A stretch of DNA of 64,000 bases from NCBI GenBank assembly GCA_049976725.1, contig JBMFHR010000004.1, forward strand, positions 5,444-69,443. The letters run 5' to 3'. Within the stretch, counting starts at the first letter, position 1; each line of letters begins with the position of its first letter. A program made the translations under genes and the position numbers. Source of the DNA: Conexivisphaera sp049976725. Its GTDB lineage: Archaea; Thermoproteota; Nitrososphaeria; Conexivisphaerales; Conexivisphaeraceae. The notes beneath the pieces were generated by a model. It was given only the letters and a program-made list of their open reading frames with translations, had not been told where the DNA came from and did no database searches. Shown in pieces: positions 26,020 through 34,410 of this stretch.

Positions 26020-26225
26020 TCACCACAGCGGGATGTGCCACCTCCCCACCCTCAGCCCCCTCGGGTACTTCTTGGCTATCAGCTGATCCAGCGAGAGCCA
26101 CCGGCTGCCAGTGAACATGAACGTGAGGGCTGCGGCACCCTCCACCGCCGCTATCTGCCACTCGTCGAGGCACGTCGTGCCCAGCCAACCGGCGCCCAGG
26201 CCTATCCCCCAGACCAGGAGCGCCA
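26020..26225 (-). CDS. DoxD/DoxX-like membrane subunit, C-terminal fragment cut by the scaffold gap
   Basis: Read directly on the minus strand, the frame gives LVWGIGLGAGWLGTT, then GAAALTFMFTGSRWLSLDQL, IAKKYPRGL and RWHIPLW before TGA. TFMFTG-x-x-x-L-SLD is the C-terminal signature of DoxX/DoxD membrane proteins. The N-terminal part is lost in the N run beginning at 26226. The stop lies 1 nt before the DoxA-like start, the doxD-doxA order known from Acidianus. Two hydrophobic stretches are visible. Confidence 0.6.
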
Positions 26226-26325
26226 NNNNNNNNNNNNNNNNNNNNNNNNNNNNNNNNNNNNNNNNNNNNNNNNNNNNNNNNNNNNNNNNNNNNNNNNNNN
26301 NNNNNNNNNNNNNNNNNNNNNNNNN
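26226..26325. other. Assembly gap of 100 N
   Basis: Exactly 100 undetermined bases, the conventional scaffold spacer, so the true distance is unknown. The left side breaks doxD; the right side resumes in AT-rich intergenic sequence before the FAD oxidase promoter. Confidence 0.99.
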
Positions 26326-26388
26326 TTATTTTATTTTAACCGAACATCTAAACCTCCTCGCGGGGCGGCCGTCGCTTCGCGCGCACAC

Positions 26389-26397
26389 CTTTTATCG
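26389..26397 (+). promoter_or_regulatory. TATA box of the FAD-linked oxidase operon
   Basis: CTTTTATCG centred about 26 nt before GTG 26418. The 90 bp between the gap and the gene also hold a T-rich tract at 26326-26338 but no gene. Confidence 0.5.
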
Positions 26398-26417
26398 GCC
26401 GCGCCCATATCGGGGGC

Positions 26418-27806
26418 GTGGCCGCGCAATACTCGCGAGTCGAGGAGACGGACCTGGACGTCCTCAGGAGTATCGTGGGACCCGGCAACGTCTCCACCAG
26501 GTGGTGGGAGCTCGAGGTCGCCAGCTCGAACGCGGTGGGCGAGATAGAGGGGAATGCGGAGGCGGTCGTCTGGCCCAGCAGCGCGGAGCAGGTGGCGGAG
26601 ATCCTGAGGTACTGCTCCAGGAGGAGGATACCCGTGACGCCGCGCGGGAGCGGGAGCAGCACGTCGGGGAACGCGACGCCCGTCATGGGCGGGATCGTGC
26701 TCAGCACGAGGAGAATGAACAGGATCCTGGAAGTGAGCGGGGAGGACCTGCTGGCAGTCGTGGAGCCCGGGGTGATCTACGAGGACCTCAACCGGGCGCT
26801 CGCGGGGCGCGGGCTGTTCTTCCCGCCCGAGCCAGCCAGCGGTAGCGTGAGCACCATAGGCGGGATGGTGGGCAACAACTCGTCCGGCTTCAGGGCCGTT
26901 AAGTACGGCGTGACGAGGGACTACGTGGTAGGGCTCGAGGTGGTCCTGCCGTCCGGGGAGATCGTCAGGCTGGGCACGAGGGCGCCCAAGAGCAGCATCG
27001 GGTACGATCTGGTGAGGCTCTTCGTGGGGAGCGAGGGGACCCTGGGGTTCTTCACGAAGATCACGCTCAAGCTGAGGCCGCTCCCGGAGGCCAGGAGGAC
27101 GGGCATATGCTACGCGGGCTCGGCGGAGGCCGCTTCCGGAACAATATTCGAGATCATGTCGTCGCCGGCCAGGCCCAGCGCGGTCGAGTACCTCGACTCC
27201 AGAGTCCTCAGGCTCCTGGCGGAGAGCGGGTACCCGTACAGGGAGGCGGGTGCCGCGCTCCTGCTGGAGACGGACGGCACGCCGGGCGCGGCGGAGGAGG
27301 AGATGTCCAGGCTCGAGTCGATCTGCAGGTCCAGGGGGAACGAGTTCTCGCGCGCCAGCGGGGAGGTCGAGGAGGCCCTCTGGAGAGGCAGGAGGGCGCT
27401 GGGGGCTCTCGTCGCGAAGCTCTCGCCAGTGGTCATAGTCGGCGACGTCGACGTTCCGATCTCGAAGCTCCCGTGGATGGTGGAGGAGATCTACAGGCTG
27501 GGCGAGGCTGCGGGCGTGGGCCTGGTCGTCTTCGGCCACGCCGGCGACGGGAACCTACACGTGAACGTGCTAGTGGGGGGGACCGACGAGGCGTCCCGCA
27601 GGAGGGCGGAGGAGCTCTACGCGAGGATAATAGGGAAGGCGATAGAGGCCGGCGGCGCGGTGGCGGGCGAGCACGGAATAGGAGTCGAGAAGCGGCCCTT
27701 CATGGAGGCCCAGCACGGGCGCCTCGCGCTGGACCTCATGAGGAGGATCAAGGAGGCGGTGGATCCATCTTGGATAATGAACCCCGGGAAGCTGCTGCCG
27801 GACTAG
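26418..27806 (+). CDS. FAD-linked oxidase, GlcD/D-lactate dehydrogenase family
   Basis: About 462 residues. The PCMH FAD-binding domain has VVWPSSAEQVAEILRYC, VTPRGSGSS and GGMVGNNSSGFRAVKYG; the C-terminal substrate domain has VVFGHAGDGNLHVNV and AGGAVAGEHGIGVEKR. These match the GlcD/D-lactate dehydrogenase branch that oxidises 2-hydroxyacids (glycolate, D-lactate or D-2-hydroxyglutarate). The following gene encodes the Fe-S partner and overlaps it by 37 bp, as in GlcD-GlcF pairs. Leaderless GTG. Confidence 0.92.
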   Translation: MAAQYSRVEETDLDVLRSIVGPGNVSTRWWELEVASSNAVGEIEGNAEAVVWPSSAEQVAEILRYCSRRRIPVTPRGSGSSTSGNATPVMGGIVLSTRRMNRILEVSGEDLLAVVEPGVIYEDLNRALAGRGLFFPPEPASGSVSTIGGMVGNNSSGFRAVKYGVTRDYVVGLEVVLPSGEIVRLGTRAPKSSIGYDLVRLFVGSEGTLGFFTKITLKLRPLPEARRTGICYAGSAEAASGTIFEIMSSPARPSAVEYLDSRVLRLLAESGYPYREAGAALLLETDGTPGAAEEEMSRLESICRSRGNEFSRASGEVEEALWRGRRALGALVAKLSPVVIVGDVDVPISKLPWMVEEIYRLGEAAGVGLVVFGHAGDGNLHVNVLVGGTDEASRRRAEELYARIIGKAIEAGGAVAGEHGIGVEKRPFMEAQHGRLALDLMRRIKEAVDPSWIMNPGKLLPD

Positions 27807-28996
27807 CCGGGGGCATAAGGGAGCTGCTGGGCGGCGCCGCGGATGTCGCGGCGCTCTGCATGAGGTGCGGCTTCTGCAACGCGGCGTGCCCCACGAGCTC
27901 CGTGCCCTCGGCCTACATGGAGTCGAGGACCAGCAGGGGGAGGGCGGTCCTGTTCAGGGAGCTGCTTTCGGGAGGATCGCCGGGTGACCCCATGTCCGAG
28001 GAGGTGGCGGCCGACATGGAGTACTGCATGGGGTGCGGCAGGTGCATGAACGCCTGCCCGCTCGAGGTGCCCATACCGCTCCTCGTGGGCGCGTACCGCG
28101 AGCTGAGGGCCAGGGAGGCGGGGAGGAGCCCGGCCGAGGTCCTGCTCAGCAGGTACGACGCGCTCGACAGGCTGGCCGGGAGGCTGCCGGCGCTCTACAA
28201 CGCGGCCTCGGGCGCCGTGAAAGGTCCCCTGGCGAGGGCCCTGGGCCTCAGGGAGGACCTGGAGCTGCCAAGGGCAAGCCCCAGGAGGCCGAGGCTGAGG
28301 AGCTGGAGGGGCGGCGACGTGGTGCTGCTCCTGGATACCTACACGTGGGCGCACGACCCGGATGTGCCCGAGGCCATCTGGAGACTCCTCGTGGCGATGG
28401 GCCTCAGGCCGGAGGTCGTGGGGCCGCTGGACCACGGGATGGTCCTCCTGGACGTGGGCTACGTCTCCAGGATGAAGGAGGAAGGCAGGAGGCTCGTCGA
28501 GGAGCTCTCGCGCGCGGCGGGGGGCAGGACGGTGGTCGCTGTCTCGCCCGCCAGCTACTACATGCTGAGGAGGATCTACCCGCTCGTCATCGGGGAGGAC
28601 GCGAGGAGACTGGCGCGGAGCGTTGTCGACATCTACGAGCTGGCGCTGAGGAGGTGCAGGGGCAAGGGCAATGGGTCCGGGGAGGTGATCTACCATGAGT
28701 CGTGCCTGGCGAAGTCGAACTCCCAGGGCGACCGCATAGTGAGGGCGCTCGGCGCGGCGGGCTACAGGATCGCTGGAACATTGAGGAGGTGCTGCGGGCT
28801 CGGCGGCGCCTGGGGGCTCAGGGCCGGGAGCGCGCGCATTTCGGACGAGCTGGCAGCGGCGTTCGTGGAGGAGGCCAGCGGCGTGCCGGACGGCGCCACG
28901 GTGGCCAGCGAGAGCGAGGCGTGCAGGTTCCAGCTCAGGAGGCTCCTCCCGCGCAGGGAAGTGGTCAGTCCGGCCGAGCTGCTCGCCAGGGCGCTA
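27770..28996 (+). CDS. GlpC/GlcF-like Fe-S subunit partnering the FAD oxidase; in-frame stop missing
   Basis: The visible domain architecture is two N-terminal [4Fe-4S] motifs, CMRCGFCNAACP and CMGCGRCMNACP, then CCG-type modules with VIYHESCLAKSN, RRCCGLGG and SESEACRFQLRRLL, as in GlcF/GlpC. It would take electrons from the FAD oxidase to quinones. TTG 27770 is the only upstream start. The family-like sequence ends near 28996, yet no stop occurs in this frame until 30334; the extra ~440 codons lie antisense to the methyltransferase and look non-coding. A 3'-end frameshift or a lost stop is likely, so the end is approximate. Confidence 0.8.
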
Positions 28997-30121
28997 GGCG
29001 AGGGCCGCCTTGACTGCTCCAACCCAGAGGCTCCCGTGGCGCCCGAGCCTGCGGTCCAGCAGCCTCAGCCCGGCCGACGACAGGGCCGCGGCCATCTGCC
29101 GGTGCTCCGTCGTCACCGCGACGACCACGCCGCCGGGCTCCAGGATCTCCGGGAGGCGCGACGCGAACCTCCTGTAGAGCCCCACGACGCGCTTCCTGCC
29201 GCCCGACCTGATCCCGTAGGGCGGGTTCGTCACCACGAAGGGGAAGCGACGGCTCGGGCTCCAGCGCGTGGAGTCCGCCAGCGAGAGCTCCACGATCCCG
29301 GAGACGCCGGCGGACTCCACGTTCTTAAGCGCGCCGGCATAGTACTTCGGGTTCACCTCGAGCCCCACTATGGAGCCCGGGGCCGGCGGATCGGGCAGGG
29401 GGCTGGGATTCGAGCCCCGCTCCTCAGCCTCGACCGCGGGATCGTATATGCGGAGCCTCCTGTAGGCGTAAGCGCGGCGATCGTGCACCCTCATCCCGGC
29501 CCACCTGAGCGCCGCCTCCACGGGTATCGTCGCGCCTCCCGCGAACGGATCCAGCAGGGGGCCGCCGCGCCACCCGGAGAACCTGACCAGCGCCGAGGCG
29601 AGCGTCGGCTTTATGGAGCTCGGGTGGTTGAACCTCCTCCACTCCCTGACGTGCAGGCTCTCGCCCGTGGTGTCGAGGGAGAGGAAGAGCTCCTCGCCCA
29701 CGAGGTCCGCCCTCACTATCACGTCGGGATCCTCGAGGTTCACGCTGGGCCTCTCGCCCCTAGAGGACTCGCAGGACCTGATCACGGCGCTGCCCACCGT
29801 GGACGCGACGTCGACCGACGTGAACGGGTGGACCCCGCTCCGCTCACTCCTGACCGCGAAGGACTGGCCGCTCCCCACGGGGCACTCGATCCCGGCCGCG
29901 GCCTCGTATATCTCGGCCAGCCCCCCGACCCTGAACCTGCCCAGGAGCAGCAGGACCCTGTGGATTGTCCTGGCCCACGCGTTGAGCCTGTAGATCAGGC
30001 GATCCTCGCCCTCCACCAGGACCCTGCCCTCCCTCAGCTCGAGCGGGCGGGCCCCCATCTCCTCCGCCTCGCCCGCGCTCAGGTCCTCGAATCCGGTCGT
30101 GCACGTGAGCAGGAACTGCAG
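28994..30121 (-). CDS. THUMP-domain RNA methyltransferase (Trm14/TrmN-like); start codon unclear
   Basis: The N-terminal part begins FLLTCTTGFEDLSAGEAEEM, the standard start of THUMP/FLD proteins, followed by the THUMP domain and a Rossmann methyltransferase with LLDPFAGGATIPVEA and the catalytic VVTNPPYGIRSGG. These enzymes make N2-methylguanosine in tRNA. No ATG, GTG or TTG exists upstream of the conserved N-terminus: the frame opens after TAG (30143-30145) with only a CTG at 30121, and the first ATG (30058) would delete it. Either a non-canonical start or an indel is present. Probably co-transcribed with the upstream gene. Confidence 0.8.
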   Translation of the reverse strand: MQFLLTCTTGFEDLSAGEAEEMGARPLELREGRVLVEGEDRLIYRLNAWARTIHRVLLLLGRFRVGGLAEIYEAAAGIECPVGSGQSFAVRSERSGVHPFTSVDVASTVGSAVIRSCESSRGERPSVNLEDPDVIVRADLVGEELFLSLDTTGESLHVREWRRFNHPSSIKPTLASALVRFSGWRGGPLLDPFAGGATIPVEAALRWAGMRVHDRRAYAYRRLRIYDPAVEAEERGSNPSPLPDPPAPGSIVGLEVNPKYYAGALKNVESAGVSGIVELSLADSTRWSPSRRFPFVVTNPPYGIRSGGRKRVVGLYRRFASRLPEILEPGGVVVAVTTEHRQMAAALSSAGLRLLDRRLGRHGSLWVGAVKAALA

Positions 30122-30142
30122 CGCGACCCCCGCCCGGCTGAG

Positions 30143-30602
30143 CTAGCTCCTTCCCGGCCGGCTCGTAGCAGAAGTATGGCCTCCCCCCGTTTATGGACTC
30201 CATCGCGGCGCGCACAATGTACTCCTCGACCTCCTTCCAGCGCCTGTCCCAGTCTATGCCGAGGAGCACGTAGTGCGCCTCGCCCTCCGGCTCCGAGACT
30301 ATGGCCCAGAGGGGCCTGCCGTGGAACGGCTTGACGAGCCTCATCCCGTGGAGGTCGCAGTAGTACCTCCCATGGTGCTCGCGCGCGTGGGAGCAGCGGA
30401 GGCACCACTTGGACATCCATATTATCTCCCTCTGCGGCCTGTGGACGCGGGCGACCTCGTCCTCCAGCCTCTGCGACTCCTCCCTGGCTATCTCCTCCAG
30501 CCTGTGGCGCCCCTCCTCCGTGCCCAGGTAGTAGTCGAGGTTCTCGTAGACCTCCCTCACCCACGAGAATGCGCCGCGCCCGCGCTCGTCCTCCCGCTCC
30601 AC
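30143..30602 (-). CDS. Unknown protein with zinc-ribbon-like Cys/His motif
   Basis: I do not recognise the family. The N-terminus is acidic and helical (VREVYENLDYYLGTEEGRH), the middle has CLRCSHAREHHGRYYCDLHG, a C-x2-C ... C-x2-H arrangement that may bind zinc, and the rest contains GEAHYVLLGIDWDRRW and MESINGG. GTG 30602 is about 26 nt from a minus-strand TATA (30624-30633). It overlaps the THUMP methyltransferase start region. The natural end is probably the TAG at 30143-30145, one base out of frame; in the written sequence the frame stays open to 29844. Confidence 0.6.
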
Positions 30603-30887
30603 GGTACATGTTCCGCGCGCCGGCTAAATAAGGAATCCGCGAACACCGGCTGAGGAGCGGGCTGGCTCCGTCGGGCTTTCTTCAGCGCGTTATCTAGGAA
30701 ATCGGCCAAAATTGGGCAGATTCGGTCCAAAACGGAATTTTATGGTTTATTATCGATAAAAACCGGCCTTCACGATCTTTTTTTGATTTAGACGGAAAAT
30801 TTCTGGAAGATAGCTTCCAGGGCCGCAAAACGCGGCCTTAAGCGGAAAATTTTTAAAAACGCCCCTCGAAGCATTGCGCGAGGCGAG
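30603..30887. repeat. AT-rich divergent intergenic region with three repeated boxes and two hairpins
   Basis: No gene is seen in these 285 bp, which are far more AT-rich than their surroundings. CGGAAAATTT occurs at 30793 and 30843 and a looser copy CGGAATTTTA at 30733 (spacings 60 and 50 bp). Two adjacent inverted repeats follow: TGGAAG/CTTCCA (30804-30819) and GGCCGC/GCGGCC (30821-30837). A T7 run lies near 30778-30784. The speD TATA overlaps the third box, so these may be operators. Confidence 0.6.
30849..30859 (+). promoter_or_regulatory. TATA box of speD-speE
   Basis: ATTTTTAAAAA, centred about 33 nt before ATG 30888, giving a leader of only a few bases. It directly abuts the third CGGAAAATTT box. 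Confidence 0.5.
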
Positions 30888-31279
30888 ATGGGGGCCCGCT
30901 TCACCAGGTTCCTCGGCAGGCACCTCGTGTGTGAGCTCCACGGGGTATCGCACGAAGTCCTGAGGGACAAGGAACTGCTCAGGGGGCTCCTCCTCAGGGC
31001 GGCCGAGGCGTCGGGATCCACTGTCGTGGGCGACTACTTCTACAAGTTCGAGAACGACATGGGGGTCACCGGGGTCGTGGTGGTGGCCGAGTCCCACCTC
31101 TCGATACACACCTGGCCCGAGTACGGCTACGCCGCGGTCGACGTGTTCACGTGCGGCCCCCACACGGATCCTTGGAGAGCCCTGGAGGTCCTGAGGGAGG
31201 GGCTGAAGCCCGAGAGGGTCGAGGTCACCGAGATGACCAGGGGGGTCCTGGAACAGCTCTCGCTGGTCGAGCGAATTGA
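30888..31279 (+). CDS. speD: Pyruvoyl-dependent S-adenosylmethionine/arginine decarboxylase; in-frame stop missing
   Basis: About 125-130 residues in the functional part. The self-cleavage/pyruvoyl site is in VAESHLSIHTWPEYGYAAVD, with the Ser after Glu as the cleavage point, followed by VFTCG. It makes the aminopropyl donor or agmatine for polyamines; crenarchaeal relatives of the same family decarboxylate arginine, so specificity is open. The family-like sequence ends near VTEMTRGVLEQLS. A TGA at 31277-31279 would overlap the speE TTG as TTGA, but lies one frame off; the written frame runs on to 31979. Confidence 0.85.
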
Positions 31280-32199
31280 CCTCCTGGCAGTCCAGCCACA
31301 GATGGGTGGTCGAGTGGCACAGCCCCCAGTCGGGCATGGTCAGCGTCGTCGACCGCATACTCTACTCGGGCAGGACGAAGTACCAGGAGGTGGACGTGAT
31401 GGTGAACGACGACTACGGGAAGATGCTGGTCCTGGACGGCAAGCTTCAGTCCACGACGTCGGACGAGTTCATATACCACGAGATGCTCGTTCACCCGGCG
31501 CTGATCACGAACGGGAACCCGAGGGACGTGCTGGTCATCGGCGGCGGGGAGGGCGCGACCCTCAGGGAGGTCCTGAGGTACGGGAGCGTCAGGAGCGCGA
31601 CGATGGTGGACATAGACGGGGAGGTCGTCGAGATCTGCGAGAAGTACCTGCCCGAGATGCACCAGGGGAGCTTCCGCGATCCGAGGACGACGCTCGTCAT
31701 CGACGACGGCAGGAAGTTCCTGAGGGAGACGCGCGAGTCGTTCGACGCGATCATAGTGGACGCGACCGACCCCATAGAGGGCGGCCCCAGCAGGCTCCTC
31801 TACACGATCGAGTTCTACGAGCTCGCGAGGTCCAGGCTCAGGGAGGGAGGGGTCCTGGCCACCCAGGGCACATCCACTTTCTACAACGCGAGGACGTTCG
31901 CGCTGATAATGAACACGATGTCGAGGGTCTTCCCGCACGTCAGGGGGTACCAGGCCAGCATACCGTCCTACATATCTGACTGGGGCTTCGTCGTGGGATC
32001 GCTCGGCAGGGACCCCGCGTCGATAGGGCCGGAGGAGGCGGAGGCCAGGGCTAGGGAGCTCGGCCTGGACACCTCTAAGCTCAAGTACTACGAGCCGTCC
32101 CGCCATCCCAGCTACTTCTGGCTGCCCCCCTACGCCAGGAGGGCGGCGGCCGAGGAGAGGGGCGTTTCGAGGGACAATGAGCCGGTCAGCGTATATTAG
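31276..32199 (+). CDS. speE: Spermidine synthase / aminopropyltransferase
   Basis: About 307 residues. Motifs: WVVEWHSPQSG, ILYSGRTKYQEVDVM, LVLDGKLQSTTSDEFIYHEML, the decarboxylated-SAM site VLVIGGGEGATLREVLRY, MVDIDGEVVE, and the catalytic-Asp region IVDATDPIEGGPSRLLYT. It transfers aminopropyl groups to putrescine, agmatine or longer amines. TTG 31276 or GTG 31306 could start it; the first would overlap the presumed speD stop. It sits directly behind speD, so the two form a polyamine unit. Confidence 0.92.
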   Translation: MTSWQSSHRWVVEWHSPQSGMVSVVDRILYSGRTKYQEVDVMVNDDYGKMLVLDGKLQSTTSDEFIYHEMLVHPALITNGNPRDVLVIGGGEGATLREVLRYGSVRSATMVDIDGEVVEICEKYLPEMHQGSFRDPRTTLVIDDGRKFLRETRESFDAIIVDATDPIEGGPSRLLYTIEFYELARSRLREGGVLATQGTSTFYNARTFALIMNTMSRVFPHVRGYQASIPSYISDWGFVVGSLGRDPASIGPEEAEARARELGLDTSKLKYYEPSRHPSYFWLPPYARRAAAEERGVSRDNEPVSVY

Positions 32200-32220
32200 C
32201 GGGCGCGGCGCACCGGCAGC

Positions 32221-33112
32221 GTGAGACCGTTCGTCCTGCTGCACGGCGGCGCCGGATCCTGGTCGGGCGGCACCGACCTCGAGCGCGTCCTCCGCGCCGC
32301 GGAGGCGTGCGCAAACAGGGGGTTGGCCGCGCTCCGCGGGGGCGCGCTGGCCGCCGTCGAGGAATCCGTGGCCTGCATGGAATCAACGGGGCTCTTCAAC
32401 GCGGGCGTGGGCGCCGTCAGGAACTCGGCGGGCTTCAGGGAGCTGGACGCCGGCATCATGGATGGGTCCAGCAGGAGGGCGGGCGCCGTAGGGTGCGTGC
32501 GCAACGTCAGGAACCCTGTGAGGCTGGCCAGGCGCGTTATGGAGGACACGAGGCACGTGCTGCTCGTGTGCGAGGGAGCGGAGGACCTCGCCAGGAGGAG
32601 CGGGCTCTGGTCCCCGCAGGATTCCTGGAGCGGCGGGGGACCGGAGGGGCTGGGGGACACCGTGGGGGCCGTCGCGGTGGACGAGTCGGGGAGGTTCGCG
32701 GCCGCCACGAGCACAGGGGGGCTGAGGGGGAAGATGCCGTGCAGGGTGGGGGACAGCCCCATCCCGGGGGCCGGGTACTACGCGGGGACGGCCGGGGCTG
32801 CGTCATCGACCGGGATAGGCGAGATGATAATGGTGGAGCTGGTGTCCTACCGGGCTGTGGAGACCATGGGGGAGGGAGCGCGTGCGGCCGTCGAGCGCGC
32901 GGTCGGCGCCCTCGAGCGCGACTTCGGCTGGGGGAACGTCGGGCTGATAGCGATCGGGGGCGATGGTCCCGCCGTGGGGCTGAGCGCTAGGCTCATGCCG
33001 GTGGCGGGGGCGTCGATAGCCGGCTCAGCGTCGGCGCTGGCGGGGGAGGTGCCGGCGGAGGAAGTCACCAGGAGGCTCCGCTCGCTCCTCCGAGCGTCAG
33101 GCGGTCGGATAG
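32221..33112 (+). CDS. Isoaspartyl peptidase/asparaginase (Ntn hydrolase); in-frame stop missing
   Basis: The precursor has the N-terminal FVLLHGGAGSW and GLFNAGVGAVRN; autocleavage would occur before the Thr in GLGDTVGAVAVDESGRF, freeing the nucleophile, followed by AAATSTGGLRGKMPCRVGDSP and the substrate-binding TGIGEMI. It hydrolyses asparagine or isoaspartyl peptides. GTG 32221 is 27 nt from TATA 32191-32199, which overlaps the speE stop. The family-like sequence ends about 33100, but the frame has no stop until 33564, antisense to htrA; a TAG at 33110-33112 lies in the next frame. The end is approximate. Confidence 0.85.
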
Positions 33113-34314
33113 TGCGGGGGATCCGAGGGCGGCGGGCGCGACCCGACGATCACTGGCACGTTAATCACGCGCCCATCGCGGACCACGGTCAGCACGACCG
33201 TCTGGCCCGGCAGCACGTTAGCCTCCATGTAGCTCGTCAGAGAGTCGACCCCCGTCACCCTGGTCCCGTTGATCGCGATTATGACGTCTCCCCCGCTCGG
33301 CACCTGCAGCCTGTAGTACTGGACGGTGCCGTTGGCCCCCACCAGCCCCGCCCGGGCGGCGGGTCCTCCGGGGACCACCGAGACGACCTCGACGCCGCTC
33401 GTCACGTTCGCCGGGAGGCCCAGGGCGCGCGTGTCGAAGTAGTCGAGCCCGACTATCTCCACCCCCAGCCAGGGATGAAGGTCGTAGTGCCCGTACTTCA
33501 CGAGGTAGGGGAGCTCCCGGGCCACGATGTCCGACGGTATCGCGAACCCTATCCCCTGGGATGACGCGATTATGGCCGTGTTGACCCCCACCACGTCGCC
33601 GTTGAGGTCGAGGAGCGGCCCGCCCGAGTTCCCGGGGTTTATCGGGGCGCTCGTCTGTATCAGGTCAGCGATCGGGTAGCCCGTGACGGTCGACTCCTGG
33701 ATGCTCCTCCCGAGCTGGCTCACGACCCCCACCGTCAGGCTGCCGGCGAGCCCATAGGGGCTCCCGACGGCCAGCACCGTCTCGCCGATCCTCAGGTTGT
33801 CGGAGTTGGCCAGCCTGAGCGGGGTCACGTTCAGCGGGGCGTCGACGCTGAGCACCGCGAGGTCGCTGTACGGATCCGTGCCCACCACGGTGGCCGGGTA
33901 GGAGGTCCCGTTTATCAGGGTGATCGCGACCTTCACCGCGCCGTCCACCACGTGGTAGTTCGTGACAACGTAGAGCCTGCCGCCGTAGCTCACGAAGAAC
34001 CCGGAGCCTATGACCTCCTCGTAGCTGGGCATCGGGCCGAAGAGCGTCGCGACGCTGGTCTTGGCTATGCACGACACCATAACTATGGATCCTATCACGC
34101 GGGAGTATACGGACTCTACCTGCTGGCCCGGCCCCTGGACGTTTATCGTCACGTTCAGCGGCTGGTAGGGCTGGATAACTTGGTACGAGCGGGGGATGCC
34201 GATGGCCCCCGTAGACGCCGCGACCATCTCCGCCTGGTAGAGGCTGTAGCCGATCATGAACGCGATGAAGACTGCGACGGCCGCCACGAGCGCCAGGGTG
34301 GCCCTCGAGGGCAT
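33097..34314 (-). CDS. HtrA/DegP-family membrane-anchored serine protease with PDZ domain
   Basis: About 405 residues. One N-terminal membrane helix (LALVAAVAVFIAFMIGYSLY), then a trypsin-like domain with the triad His in VTNYHVVDGA, Asp in YSDLAVLSV and Ser in INPGNSGGPLLD, then a PDZ domain (WLGVEIVG ... VVSVVPGGPAARAGL). It would act outside the membrane in protein quality control. Several N-glycosylation sequons lie in the exported part. ATG 34314 is 27 nt from a TATA (34337-34345); an in-frame TTG at 34332 is too close to it. Confidence 0.93.
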   Translation of the reverse strand: MPSRATLALVAAVAVFIAFMIGYSLYQAEMVAASTGAIGIPRSYQVIQPYQPLNVTINVQGPGQQVESVYSRVIGSIVMVSCIAKTSVATLFGPMPSYEEVIGSGFFVSYGGRLYVVTNYHVVDGAVKVAITLINGTSYPATVVGTDPYSDLAVLSVDAPLNVTPLRLANSDNLRIGETVLAVGSPYGLAGSLTVGVVSQLGRSIQESTVTGYPIADLIQTSAPINPGNSGGPLLDLNGDVVGVNTAIIASSQGIGFAIPSDIVARELPYLVKYGHYDLHPWLGVEIVGLDYFDTRALGLPANVTSGVEVVSVVPGGPAARAGLVGANGTVQYYRLQVPSGGDVIIAINGTRVTGVDSLTSYMEANVLPGQTVVLTVVRDGRVINVPVIVGSRPPPSDPPHYPTA

Positions 34315-34336
34315 TGCGGTCGGGGGCGCCAAGTCT

Positions 34337-34345
34337 CATTTAACG
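34337..34345 (-). promoter_or_regulatory. TATA box of htrA
   Basis: Minus-strand CGTTAAATG centred 27 nt upstream of ATG 34314; decides this start over TTG 34332. Confidence 0.5.
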
Positions 34346-34410
34346 TTGTCGCGGACACCGGCACGGGGGCCGGGATAAGGTTAAAGCCGACCGGCGGGCA
34401 CCTATGCACG

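Noticed and set aside
29400..29440. tRNA-like T-arm sequence (GATTCGAGCCCC).
   Set aside because: Lies inside the methyltransferase coding frame and no cloverleaf can be drawn around it.
30603..30887. Replication origin in the AT-rich region.
   Set aside because: No Orc1/Cdc6 gene in the window and no recognisable origin-box repeats; the boxes sit at a promoter instead.
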